64,000 nucleotides of DNA from Metabacillus bambusae. Lineage in GTDB: Bacteria > Bacillota > Bacilli > Bacillales > Bacillaceae. A model generated the notes under the pieces. That model made no database searches. It was not told where the DNA came from and worked only from the letters and a program-made list of their open reading frames with translations. Where the stretch lies: assembly GCF_017497975.1 (NCBI RefSeq), contig NZ_JAGDEL010000002.1, positions 1 to 64,000 of the forward strand, read 5' to 3'. Positions 1 to 7,313 of the stretch are shown in pieces. Within the stretch, counting starts at the first letter, position 1. Each line of letters starts with the position of its first letter. The position numbers and the translations under genes are program-made.

Positions 1-41
1 TTCCATTTAATTTCCTCTGGATAAGGGATTCTTGTACCCAT
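1..41 (-). CDS. IS3-family OrfA (N-terminal fragment, runs out of the window)
   Basis: An ATG at 41 follows GGAGGTG and codes for 13 complete residues, MGTRIPYPEEIKW, before the window ends. Bacillar IS3-family OrfA proteins, which are HTH proteins of about 100 residues made with a frameshifted OrfB integrase, often begin MGTR.YP.EVK. Whether the gene is intact cannot be seen. Its ribosome binding site lies inside a hairpin arm (see 45-98). Confidence 0.55.
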   Translation of the reverse strand, partial: MGTRIPYPEEIKW

Positions 42-44
42 AAG

Positions 45-98
45 AAAAACACCTCCGCTAGAATCATATTGATTAAATACGACTCAGGAGGTGTTTTT
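45..98 (-). promoter_or_regulatory. Hairpin that can hide the transposase ribosome binding site
   Basis: A 12-bp perfect inverted repeat (AAAAACACCTCC / GGAGGTGTTTTT) encloses a 30-base loop. In a minus-strand transcript the downstream arm contains the GGAGGTG Shine-Dalgarno of orfA. A TATGAT hexamer lies in the loop. Read-through RNA from outside the element would fold and block translation, whereas RNA started inside the loop would not. This is the logic of fold-back inhibition known in IS10 and IS50; here it is inference. Confidence 0.5.
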
Positions 99-152
99 TC
101 CTTGTCTCACTTTATGGGGTCACTTCATCGCCTCTATCCTCTCTTTTTTATT

Positions 153-241
153 GGCTTTGTTAAACTTGGTTGTGATTTCCGCGGGCGGTCCGTGAGCCTC
201 CCGCAGGAGTCTCACGGATCCGTTCCAATCAACAAAGTGCC
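153..241. repeat. Dispersed MITE-like element, short copy A
   Basis: The copy begins GGCTTTGTTAAACTTGGTTG and ends TTCCAATCAACAAAGTGCC, which are imperfect inverted repeats. In between is the GC-rich core (gggcggtc..gtgagcctc..gcaggagtctcac) shared with copies at 25.3, 49.3, 51.0 and 52.4 kb. It is an internally deleted relative of the 220-bp form. No target duplication is visible. It sits between the IS3 end and the isp gene. Confidence 0.65.
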
Positions 242-371
242 ATAATCATTAACTTGGTTATAGATGTTCTTATATATCGATTTTGAATGTTGTAGCTATT
301 TAGTGCCTTCTGTGTAGGGAAAGTGTAATTGATCCTTAGTTTGATAAGGATCGTCCCACCTTACTTAAAGT

Positions 372-1340
372 TTATTTTGCGGATGTTAAAGGATGATTCT
401 CTGATGGGGTGACTGAACCCGATGCTAAATTTAGAATTCCATTCCCTTGAAAGCGTCGACTATAATCTAGGGAATCGGTTTTTTTAATAAGCTGGGCATA
501 AATCTCAGCCTCTGTTAGCGGACGCTCAAATTCTTTCTCACTTTGTTCAATAATGAGAACTGCTGCTGCAGAAACATGTGGTGTTGCCATCGATGTTCCT
601 GATAACACAGCAAATTCGTTGTTTAAATAGGTTGAAAGAATTTCTTCACCTGGGGCAACAAGATCAATTACTTTATTTGTATTGCTAAACTCCGAAATCT
701 CCTTCTGTAGATTGACTGATCCAACTTGTACAACTTCTGGATATGCACCAGGATATGCAAATTCATCTGTCTCGTTTTTCCCATCGCCTTCATTACCTGC
801 AGCACAAACGACAAGAATATTTTCATCGATCGCTTCTTGAATTGCCTTATGAAGCTCTGGGCTATCTTCACTTCCTCCTAATGACATAGAGATAACTCGT
901 ACTCGTTCACCATCTGGTCCAATCCACTTTGTTGCATAGCGGACACCTTCTGTGACCCATTTTGTCTCTCCATACCCTTGACCTGCTAACACTTTCAAGA
1001 CGAGAACCTTTGCTTTTGGTGCAACGCCGATGACACCCTCATCATTTTCTTCTGCACAAATTGTTCCACATACATGTGTGCCATGTCCGTTATAATCCTC
1101 AAAATTTTTAGAATCTCCGTTATCATCTGTTGTAAAATTGTACCCATCAATAATTTGATTTCTAAGTTCAGAATGGGTGGAATCACAGCCTGTATCAAGT
1201 ACAGAAATGACCATTCCATCACCAGAATACCCTTGCTTCCAAGCAGAAGGTGCATTGATTAGCTCAACACCTGGTGGAATAACCTTTGTGTCTTTTAATA
1301 CTGTTTGAATGGTATAAGGGACCAGACCTACTTTACTCAT
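372..1340 (-). CDS. isp: Intracellular serine protease (subtilisin family S8)
   Basis: This 322-residue subtilase hydrolyses proteins inside the cell. The triad is visible as D49 (VLDTG), H86 (NGHGTHV) and S250 (GTSMATPH), with oxyanion N183 (AAGNEG). It has no signal peptide. It starts with the short LVPY-type propeptide (residues 6-9) that marks intracellular subtilisins and is removed on activation. The start at 1340 was chosen because AAGGAGG lies 6 bases upstream; the frame extends 20 codons further without support. A paralogue lies at 52941-53936. The tail after about residue 300 is divergent. It is monocistronic. Confidence 0.93.
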   Translation of the reverse strand: MSKVGLVPYTIQTVLKDTKVIPPGVELINAPSAWKQGYSGDGMVISVLDTGCDSTHSELRNQIIDGYNFTTDDNGDSKNFEDYNGHGTHVCGTICAEENDEGVIGVAPKAKVLVLKVLAGQGYGETKWVTEGVRYATKWIGPDGERVRVISMSLGGSEDSPELHKAIQEAIDENILVVCAAGNEGDGKNETDEFAYPGAYPEVVQVGSVNLQKEISEFSNTNKVIDLVAPGEEILSTYLNNEFAVLSGTSMATPHVSAAAVLIIEQSEKEFERPLTEAEIYAQLIKKTDSLDYSRRFQGNGILNLASGSVTPSENHPLTSAK

Positions 1341-1493
1341 TGTGATTCCTCCTTTAAATATAATTAAGGCGACATAATTCCACTTATCCTTTAGTACCAA
1401 TAATAAATATTTTCAATTTTTTAAATTTTTCCTCATTTTTTGTTAAGTTTTGTATTATAATTTATTCGTAAGCACTTTGTTTTGGCGTTTCCT

Positions 1494-1625
1494 CTATGGG
1501 AAGCGTCTTTTCTTTTTTGTTTTTCTTTTTAAGTCATCGATATTTTTTAACCCTAGTGTGATGGAAGAGAAAAGCGTGGCAGCAGCAACTAACAATTTGA
1601 TGAGAAGCTCTAACCACTCCAACAC
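1494..1625 (-). CDS. 43-aa single-span membrane peptide, candidate type I toxin
   Basis: A GTG start at 1625 is preceded by an exceptionally long ribosome binding site, AAAGGAGGTGAT. The peptide begins MLEWLELLIKLL, has one hydrophobic span at about residues 5-27, and ends in a strongly basic tail (KRKTKKKRRFP). This build, with a near-perfect Shine-Dalgarno, is common among toxins of type I toxin-antitoxin pairs (TxpA, BsrG and Fst types), although I do not recognise this peptide as a named family. A rho-independent terminator on the opposite strand (1651-1694) lies just upstream of its start, as an antisense RNA would need. Function is inferred only. Confidence 0.6.
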   Translation of the reverse strand: MLEWLELLIKLLVAAATLFSSITLGLKNIDDLKRKTKKKRRFP

Positions 1626-1650
1626 AATTATCACCTCCTTTTTACAAAAA

Positions 1651-1694
1651 TAGCCCTACACAGTAATTAGATGACTGGTAAGGCTAGTTTTTTT
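1651..1694 (+). terminator. Intrinsic terminator
   Basis: TAGCC..CAGT pairs with ACTG..GGCTA around a loop of about 9 bases and is followed by GTTTTTTTAT on the plus strand. No plus-strand gene precedes it closely, which is why an antisense transcript is suspected. Confidence 0.6.
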
Positions 1695-2136
1695 ATGAAG
1701 CACAAAAATCCTTTGGGTACTATAAGGATAATTATGGAATATATGTCATTATCATTGTAACATGTCCTATTCTCTCTAGCATTAATATTATGAATTTTCG
1801 TACAATAATACTGTAAAATATATTCTCTTGATTTATGATTCCATACTTAATCCCTATGTAAGCATTCCTCATTTGGTAAAAGAGGGAGAATTGTAATAGG
1901 TATTGATAATCTAAAGAAACGTGAACTGTTTTTCCGCTGGTAAAAAACTGTTTTAATTTTGGAAATTAATATCCATAACCGGTTAACCTTTACCTGATCG
2001 GAACTTGGATATTGTGTTTCATAGTGGAGTTACCCCCATAAAAAAGGAGACGATTATCAATAGTTTATTAGATACATAAAACGAAACTCTATGCATAAGA
2101 ATGGTTTAATTTAATCGCTACTTAGGAGGGGTAAAA
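1695..2136. other. Intergenic stretch, nothing recognised beyond a ribosome binding site
   Basis: AT-rich sequence between the terminator and the gene at 2137. I see no credible open frame or RNA family. The last bases hold TTAGGAGGGG, the ribosome binding site for the TTG start at 2137. Confidence 0.5.
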
Positions 2137-2460
2137 TTGGAGTCTGTTGTTAAGGATGCTTTACTGGAATGGAAAGAAGAGATGCTATCACAAAAAATAG
2201 AAATTGATGAAGAATACGAAAGGGTCAAATGTGATCTTCAACTCTATTCATATAAATCTGGCATAACCAAGCAAGTCATTCAATCTACAATCAATGACGA
2301 AATTATTAATAGTATTAAAACAACTTATCAAATACCATTTGTAGAAAAATACGAAGAGCTTAAACTGTACATAAAGGAATTAGAAGAAAAACGAAAAGTA
2401 TATCAAATGTTTGTTGATAAGATTGAGAAGGTTAGTGAGACTGGCGAAAATGATTCTTAG
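2137..2460 (+). CDS. Hypothetical coiled-coil protein
   Basis: This 107-residue, charged, cytosolic protein has no signal peptide or membrane span. It is rich in Glu and Lys with heptad-like stretches at about residues 10-35 and 70-100, so a helical or coiled-coil fold is likely. The TTG start is 7 bases after AGGAGGGG. I do not recognise a family. It is followed directly by a terminator, so it is transcribed alone. Confidence 0.7.
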   Translation: MESVVKDALLEWKEEMLSQKIEIDEEYERVKCDLQLYSYKSGITKQVIQSTINDEIINSIKTTYQIPFVEKYEELKLYIKELEEKRKVYQMFVDKIEKVSETGENDS

Positions 2461-2464
2461 ACAT

Positions 2465-2511
2465 GAGATAGTCGATGTACGTATTTGTGCACTCGGCTAT
2501 CTCATTTTTTT
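2465..2511 (+). terminator. Intrinsic terminator after the coiled-coil protein gene
   Basis: GAGATAG (2465-2471) pairs with CTATCTC (2497-2503), with further pairing inside, and is followed by ATTTTTTT. Confidence 0.75.
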
Positions 2512-2576
2512 GATTCTCCTCGCGAAAATTGTTACTATTATTACAAATAATTTCCAACGATTGGAGACGACATGCT

Positions 2577-3659
2577 ATGTATAAAGGGATAAAAACGCTT
2601 ATGCTTTTGTTATTCGTTACAGGATGTTCTTTTGGGGATACAACACAAAATAGTAATGACTCTGATAAACAAGTGAAACTAGAGGCTGAAGAAACTATTG
2701 CTACTCCAGTAGAAGTTTTAGCAACCAACTTACACATACCTTGGACAATAACAAAAAAAGGTGGAACATTTTTCATAAGTCAGCGCGAGGGTAAAATGAT
2801 TGAAACAAATCTTGAAACAGGCCTAATAAAAAAACAAGAATTATCGGTTACAAAAGATATTCTTCATGAGGGTGAAGGAGGCTTGCTTGGTTTAGTGCTA
2901 GCACCTGATTTTGAATCCTCCGGGCAGGCCTTTGCCTATTATACATATAAAGAGGATTCGGCAACTAAAAATCGAGTTATTGCTCTTCAAAAAGAAGGAG
3001 ATAAGTGGACAGAAACAAAAGTCTTATTAGAAGGAATTCCAGGTGGCAGAATTCATAATGGGGGCAGAATGAGAATTGGACCAGATGGAATGCTTTATGT
3101 TACAACGGGAGATTCTGGGAATCCTGATTTGTCACAAGCCAAAAATAGTCTGGCAGGAAAAATCCTTCGTATGAATCTAGACGGGACCATACCTGATGAC
3201 AATCCTTTTGAAAATTCCTATGTTTATTCATATGGGCACAGAAATCCCCAAGGATTAGCATGGGATGATGAAGGAAATCTATATAGTTCTGAGCATGGCC
3301 AGAGCGCACATGATGAAATCAATCTTATTAAGCCAGGACAAAACTATGGATGGCCAGTTATACAAGGAGATGAAGAAGAACCTGGTATGGTAAAACCTAT
3401 TTATCACACTGGTGAAAACACGTGGGCACCTTCTGGTATTGACTATCATAATGGGAAGCTTTACATAGCAACCCTGCGTGATTCGAAAATTCGAAGCTTT
3501 GATTTATCAACTAAGTCTGTGAACATCCTGCATGAAAATAGTGGGCGAATGCGTGATGTTTACATTGAGAATTCACAATTATATACGATAACAAATAATC
3601 GAGATGGCCGAGGTACGCCACAGAAAAATGATGATAAATTGTTAAAAATTGAACTCTAA
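2577..3659 (+). CDS. PQQ-type aldose/sorbosone sugar dehydrogenase, lipoprotein
   Basis: This 360-residue protein has a lipoprotein signal (MLLLFVTGC, Cys at about residue 16), so it should be anchored outside the membrane. The body is the six-bladed propeller of the soluble glucose dehydrogenase / YliI (Asd) family. Visible motifs are GEGGLLGLVLAPDF, RIHNGGRMRIGPDGMLYVTTGD, GHRNPQGLAW, SEHG and DEINLI..GQNYGWP. Such enzymes oxidise aldoses with pyrroloquinoline quinone, although PQQ use by Bacillus homologues is often unproven. The start at 2577 (MYKGIK) gives a normal lipoprotein leader after GGAGA; the frame is open 16 codons upstream. Confidence 0.87.
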   Translation: MYKGIKTLMLLLFVTGCSFGDTTQNSNDSDKQVKLEAEETIATPVEVLATNLHIPWTITKKGGTFFISQREGKMIETNLETGLIKKQELSVTKDILHEGEGGLLGLVLAPDFESSGQAFAYYTYKEDSATKNRVIALQKEGDKWTETKVLLEGIPGGRIHNGGRMRIGPDGMLYVTTGDSGNPDLSQAKNSLAGKILRMNLDGTIPDDNPFENSYVYSYGHRNPQGLAWDDEGNLYSSEHGQSAHDEINLIKPGQNYGWPVIQGDEEEPGMVKPIYHTGENTWAPSGIDYHNGKLYIATLRDSKIRSFDLSTKSVNILHENSGRMRDVYIENSQLYTITNNRDGRGTPQKNDDKLLKIEL

Positions 3660-3733
3660 CAGTAAGTAACTGCTAGGATTTGATCACTATTTAGAAAGAG
3701 GAACTTTATCATCTTATCTCATTCGAACAATAT

Positions 3734-3769
3734 AAAAAGGATGAACTGAAATTTAAGTTCTTCCTTTTT
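3734..3769. terminator. Bidirectional terminator
   Basis: AAAAAGGATGAACT pairs with AGTTCTTCCTTTTT with one mismatch. A-tracts and T-tracts flank both sides, so it can serve the plus-strand dehydrogenase gene and the minus-strand ABM gene. Confidence 0.8.
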
Positions 3770-3785
3770 ATTAGAGATATCCAAA

Positions 3786-4109
3786 TTAAATATTAATATG
3801 GGAAAATATTAATCCTTCGTTATCTGCAGGATCAAATACTTCAAAAAGTTTCACTATAGGCTTTTTCTCGCTCATTTTTCCAAGATCTTTTTCTAATTTA
3901 GGAAGCATCACATTGTTGGCATCTTCTGCATGACTTTTTGTATCCCAATAATTTAATGCTCTATATTCGCTGGCACGATCGTCAAAAAAGTAGACACTGC
4001 CTCTAAAGCCCCTTAATTTTCTAGTCTCGGAATCCAATTGCTTTGTTAATTCTTCTGCAGTCCGTCTTTTTCCATTTCCTAAGTTAAAAACCACCAAGCG
4101 CGCATACAC
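3786..4109 (-). CDS. ABM-fold (antibiotic biosynthesis monooxygenase-like) protein
   Basis: This 107-residue protein is predicted to be a small alpha+beta dimeric barrel, as in ABM/DUF4937-like proteins. The pattern is YARLVVFNLGNG, then a helix, GFRGSVYFFDD, YRALNYWDTKSHAEDA, and a C-terminal strand VKLFEVFD. Members range from quinol monooxygenases to proteins of unknown role; no catalytic residue can be named here. The GTG start at 4109 was preferred because GGGAGGTG lies 7 bases upstream, while the GTG at 4118 is inside that site. It is monocistronic. Confidence 0.65.
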   Translation of the reverse strand: MYARLVVFNLGNGKRRTAEELTKQLDSETRKLRGFRGSVYFFDDRASEYRALNYWDTKSHAEDANNVMLPKLEKDLGKMSEKKPIVKLFEVFDPADNEGLIFSHINI

Positions 4110-4171
4110 TTTCCCCACCTCCCGCCTTAAGCATATATTTTAAATATATGTTAGAGTGGTGGGGATAATTC

Positions 4172-5359
4172 TTAGACCGTTATCGGACTTAGTAAGACAT
4201 CTACTAAACGGTCCATTCCTAATTTAATTTTTTCAGGTGTGGAATGGCTAAAGTTTAAGCGGAATGTATTGTACTTTGGTTTATCAACATAGAAAGGTGC
4301 TCCAGGAACAAAGGCAACACCTTTTTCTACCGCACTCTTGAGCAAAGTTGGTGTATTTAGATGCTCCTGTCCTTCAACCCATAAAAACATTCCACCCTTT
4401 GGCTCTTTCCAAGTAAACACTCCTGGCTCTAACTTATTTAAATAGTCTCTCATAATCGTCATTCGATGATAATATTCACTTCTCAAATGTTGTATATGTC
4501 CTTCAAGATTAAAGTCACGTAACAAAAAATAAAGTGCCTGCTGATCAATCGAACTTGAATGCAAATCTGCCATCTGCTTAGCCTGTGTCATCATTTTTAT
4601 GATTGGTGAAGGCCCTGTTACCCAGCCTGTTCGCAATGCTGGAACAACTGACTTTGAGAAAGTGCTCGTATACACTACATGGCTTTGGCCGTGATCAAAT
4701 GACGCAACTGATGGATATTCTTCCTCGTCATGAAATTTAATATCACCATAAGGATCGTCTTCTAAAACGAGTACATCATATTTATAGCAAAGCTCTAAAA
4801 GTTGTTGGCGACGTTCCGTACTCCAAACCTTACCTTCTGGATTTGAGAAAGTAGGGATAATATAAATGAATTTTGGCTGGTAAGTTTTAATTTTTGCTTC
4901 CAAATCCCCAAACTCCATTCCGTGTTCATCACTGTTGACCGCAACTACATTTGCCCCATATGATCTAAAAACCTGTAAAGCTGATAGGTAAGTAGGATCT
5001 TCCGTTAATACGACATCACCAGTTGAGAGAATCACTCTTGAAAATAAATCAATTGCTTGTTGTGAACCTGTTGTAATCAACATGTTTTCAAGAGGTGTAT
5101 TCACTCCTTTTCCTTCCATTTTAGTTTTTATCGCTTCTCTTAATGGCTTATATCCTTCGGTTAGTCCATATTGTAAAGACGATTTTCCTGATGCAAAGAC
5201 TTTTTCATAGGCTATTTGAACTTCCTTCAAAGGAAATGATTCTTCAGAAGGTAATCCTCCTGCAAATGAAATCACATTACCTTGTTGAATAACAGCAAGA
5301 ATATCTCTAACAGCAGATGATTTAAAGTTTTTTGTTTGTTCTGCAAATGAGTAATTCAT
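4172..5359 (-). CDS. PLP-dependent class I/II aminotransferase (LysN / 2-aminoadipate type)
   Basis: This 395-residue fold-type I aminotransferase lacks the N-terminal GntR domain of MocR regulators. Visible motifs are ISFAGGLPSEESFP, TTGSQQAIDLFSRV, PTFSNPEGKVWS, the cofactor segment LEDDPYGD, and the Schiff-base lysine in YTSTFSKSVVPALRTGW. Relatives transaminate 2-aminoadipate, aromatic or branched amino acids; the substrate here is unknown. It is divergent from an XRE-cupin regulator and the shared 250-base gap holds dyad operators, so the two form a regulatory unit. It lies next to the ectoine locus, which lacks an obvious diaminobutyrate transaminase, but a link is speculative. Confidence 0.88.
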   Translation of the reverse strand: MNYSFAEQTKNFKSSAVRDILAVIQQGNVISFAGGLPSEESFPLKEVQIAYEKVFASGKSSLQYGLTEGYKPLREAIKTKMEGKGVNTPLENMLITTGSQQAIDLFSRVILSTGDVVLTEDPTYLSALQVFRSYGANVVAVNSDEHGMEFGDLEAKIKTYQPKFIYIIPTFSNPEGKVWSTERRQQLLELCYKYDVLVLEDDPYGDIKFHDEEEYPSVASFDHGQSHVVYTSTFSKSVVPALRTGWVTGPSPIIKMMTQAKQMADLHSSSIDQQALYFLLRDFNLEGHIQHLRSEYYHRMTIMRDYLNKLEPGVFTWKEPKGGMFLWVEGQEHLNTPTLLKSAVEKGVAFVPGAPFYVDKPKYNTFRLNFSHSTPEKIKLGMDRLVDVLLSPITV

Positions 5360-5462
5360 AAAAAAGTCCCTTCCTTTTTCGTAGGTTGATAAAATTAAAA
5401 ATATTCAAATAATTAATCTCGTACTGATGGGAGCTATCTGGTAAAAACTGTACCCATTTCGT

Positions 5463-5589
5463 ATGTTATAATAATATTTCTATATCATATAACACACAAT
5501 ACCAACCTTTCAAGCTTTTAAACAAAATATTCAGAAAACGAATTTCAATAAAATATGTTATAATATATTTAACACATTAATATAACATA
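5463..5589. promoter_or_regulatory. Divergent promoter region with repeated GTTATA dyads
   Basis: Two inverted repeats of TATGTTATA / TATAACATA type are visible: 5462-5493 (ATGTTATA..CATATAACA) and 5554-5589 (TATGTTATA..TATAACATA). The second includes a TATAAT (5559-5564) that is a good -10 for the XRE gene. The layout suggests autoregulation by the XRE-cupin protein and control of the aminotransferase. Confidence 0.55.
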
Positions 5590-5607
5590 CATTTTTAGGA
5601 GTCTTTT

Positions 5608-6195
5608 ATGGATAAAAACTTTCTATCTAATCAAATTGGTCAGCGTTTACGTTTTTACCGTCAACAACGCCAATTATCTTTAGATGATCTTGCTGAACTA
5701 ACTGGTGTTAGCAAACCAATGCTCGGACAAATTGAACGTGGAAGTTCTAATCCAACCGTTGCAATATTATGGAAAATAGCTGCTGGGTTACAGATACCGT
5801 TTGCTTCCTTTCTTATAAGAGATCCTTCTATAAAGATCCTTAAGGAAGATGAACAACCTTTCTTTAAAGAAGATAACGGTTTATTTGAAACATATAATAC
5901 GTTTGCTTCTCCTGGAATTCCATTAGAAATTTTTCGAATTCGCATGTTGCCAGGATGTAAGTATATTTCCGCCCCTACTGGGATAGGCGTACTTAAATCG
6001 TTAACTGTCCATTCCGGCATTTTGACCATCGAAATTGGGGAAGATAGTGCTATTACTTTAAATAAAGGCGACGCAATGTCCTTCTCTTCTGATGTTTATC
6101 AGGTTTATCAAAATCATACTGAAGAAGTATGTGAAATAAACTTGTCAATCTATTATTCCAGCCCACATATCCAGTCTGGACCAGATATAAAATAA
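5608..6195 (+). CDS. XRE-family regulator with C-terminal cupin sensor
   Basis: This 195-residue protein has a Cro/CI-type helix-turn-helix at about residues 10-65 (IGQRLRFYRQQRQLSLDDLAELTGVSKPMLGQIERG) and a cupin_2 barrel at about 105-185 (LTIEIGEDSAITLNKGDAMSFSSD). Proteins of this build repress or activate small catabolic operons and sense a ligand in the cupin. It is transcribed away from the aminotransferase and probably controls it through the dyads at 5463-5589. The start is fixed by AGGAG 7 bases upstream. Confidence 0.9.
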   Translation: MDKNFLSNQIGQRLRFYRQQRQLSLDDLAELTGVSKPMLGQIERGSSNPTVAILWKIAAGLQIPFASFLIRDPSIKILKEDEQPFFKEDNGLFETYNTFASPGIPLEIFRIRMLPGCKYISAPTGIGVLKSLTVHSGILTIEIGEDSAITLNKGDAMSFSSDVYQVYQNHTEEVCEINLSIYYSSPHIQSGPDIK

Positions 6196-6271
6196 AGTGA
6201 GACTTCATTCCATATGGTCTTACCGCCCGTTTAAGAATGGGTTAAAATACTTTTTTGAAAGGATGTTACTA

Positions 6272-6541
6272 TTGGAACTCAATGTAGAAACGATCTACTA
6301 TTTAGAAAATCCTGAGGCAGGTATCATTAAATTCGCGACTGGTTCACAACTAAAATACGGAGATATCGTAAAAGAGGTTTTTGGGGTTGCAGATATAAAT
6401 GATTTATTAATGATGATTGAATATAATAAATCATTTCAAGAAAGTGTTTGCAAAGCTAAGGGAATTAGAGAAGATGAGATAACGTTGGAAATGATTTTTC
6501 GTGTTGCTTCTAAACAAGATTTGGTGCAACTGAAAGATTAA
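6272..6541 (+). CDS. Hypothetical small protein
   Basis: This 89-residue cytosolic protein of unknown function starts LELNVETIYYLENPEAG. A TTG start at 6272 fits the ribosome binding site GAAAGGATG (6257-6265). Longer readings from 6197 would run through that site. It follows the XRE gene by 76 bases and may be co-transcribed. No motif is recognised. Confidence 0.5.
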   Translation: MELNVETIYYLENPEAGIIKFATGSQLKYGDIVKEVFGVADINDLLMMIEYNKSFQESVCKAKGIREDEITLEMIFRVASKQDLVQLKD

Positions 6542-6654
6542 GTCATAGTGAAAAAAATGTTTCGGAATTTAACTGCCATCACCCTACTCCTATTTCTTCA
6601 TAAAACTCAAAAAAATCTTATAATTTGGAATCCAATATAAGGGGGTGGCTTTTT

Positions 6655-6831
6655 ATGTCATTTATTAAAATATGCAGATCTTGTAAAGGAGAAGGATATA
6701 TTCGTGATCATTTCTTCTCTATTATTAAAAAGAAGTGTTCTAATTGTAATGGTATAGGAAAAGTTCATGTAGGCTGGGATAATAATCACAATGAATTAAA
6801 AAATTTAAATGAATTGAATAAGAATAATTAA
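6655..6831 (+). CDS. Small zinc-ribbon-like protein with paired CxxCxGxG motifs
   Basis: This 58-residue protein has two DnaJ-type cysteine motifs, CRSCKGEG (about residues 7-14) and CSNCNGIG (about 28-35), enough to hold one zinc ion. The C-terminal tail is rich in Asn and Lys. The start follows AAGGGGGTGG by 6 bases. A second small protein with the same pair is at 26418-26627. In DnaJ such repeats bind zinc and unfolded proteins; the role of stand-alone versions is unknown to me. Confidence 0.65.
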   Translation: MSFIKICRSCKGEGYIRDHFFSIIKKKCSNCNGIGKVHVGWDNNHNELKNLNELNKNN

Positions 6832-7029
6832 AAATCCTAGTGTGGCATCACAAAACATTTATGTATGGTAATAGGATTCAAAATAACTATTTATAGAGAA
6901 TTTCTAACTATTAATCTTTTTTCCTCTTCTTAAGCTATTTTTATGCAATCAACCTCTTCTATTTTCAACGATCACAACACTTTCACGTGCTCGTTCATTA
7001 TTATCAAACTCAGTATGTTTTTTTCAATA

Positions 7030-7152
7030 GGCTGTTTTCGCAAACTTTGTTGCTAAATAACAAGTATTGGGGAGGTTAACTTCCGTTCCAATCAACCTAA
7101 AACGGTTTTGTTCAAGAAACTATAAAAAAACAACAATTTTTACCAAAGAGCC
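7030..7152. repeat. MITE-like element, internally deleted copy B
   Basis: The copy keeps both ends of the 220-bp element: left GGCTGTTTTCGCAAACTTTG, right CAACAATTTTTACCAAAGAGCC. It lacks the GC-rich core. It is flanked by TTTCAATA (7022-7029) and TTTCATTA (7153-7160), a probable 8-bp target duplication with one change. The rest of the gap 6832-7182 holds nothing I recognise. Confidence 0.7.
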
Positions 7153-7215
7153 TTTCATTATAACAATTTATTTAAATAACCAATGTACAAGTTGGAATAT
7201 TATTTAATTCAATTG

Positions 7216-7279
7216 AAAAGGAATACTACCACGGAGAAAAGGCAATACACTCACTTTTCTTTGTTTGTAGTATTCCTTA
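7216..7279 (-). terminator. Probable terminator after the BCCT gene
   Basis: AAGGAATACTAC (7218-7229) pairs perfectly with GTAGTATTCCTT (7267-7278) across a 37-base loop. On the minus strand it is followed by TTCAATTGAATT, which is a poor T-tract, so confidence is moderate. Confidence 0.45.
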
Positions 7280-7313
7280 TCATAACGGTCGATATCAAAC
7301 TATTCTTAACCCC

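Larger units (their letters stand above)
1..122 (-). mobile_element. End of an IS3-family (IS150-like) insertion sequence, cut by the window edge
   Basis: The minus strand begins at base 122 with TGACCCCATAAAGTGAGACA, a typical IS3-family terminal repeat starting with TG. About 80 bases later comes the start of an open frame reading MGTRIPYPEEIKW, which resembles the OrfA HTH protein of bacillar IS3-family elements. Only the left end is visible, so neither the transposase nor the target duplication can be checked. The call rests on memory of the family. Confidence 0.65.
1468..1694 (+). ncRNA. Possible antisense RNA to the 43-aa membrane peptide
   Basis: A consensus TATAAT at 1456-1461 on the plus strand (no good -35) and an intrinsic terminator at 1651-1694 would bound a transcript of about 230 bases. 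It would be complementary to the whole 43-codon gene and its ribosome binding site. The start is guessed from the -10 element. Without expression data this remains a candidate. Confidence 0.25.

Noticed and set aside
1450-1653. 67-codon plus-strand frame
   Set aside because: It is antisense to the 43-aa peptide gene, has no ribosome binding site and is mostly low-complexity Phe.
4172-5359. MocR-type regulator of the ectoine genes
   Set aside because: The protein has the aminotransferase domain only, with no N-terminal GntR DNA-binding domain.
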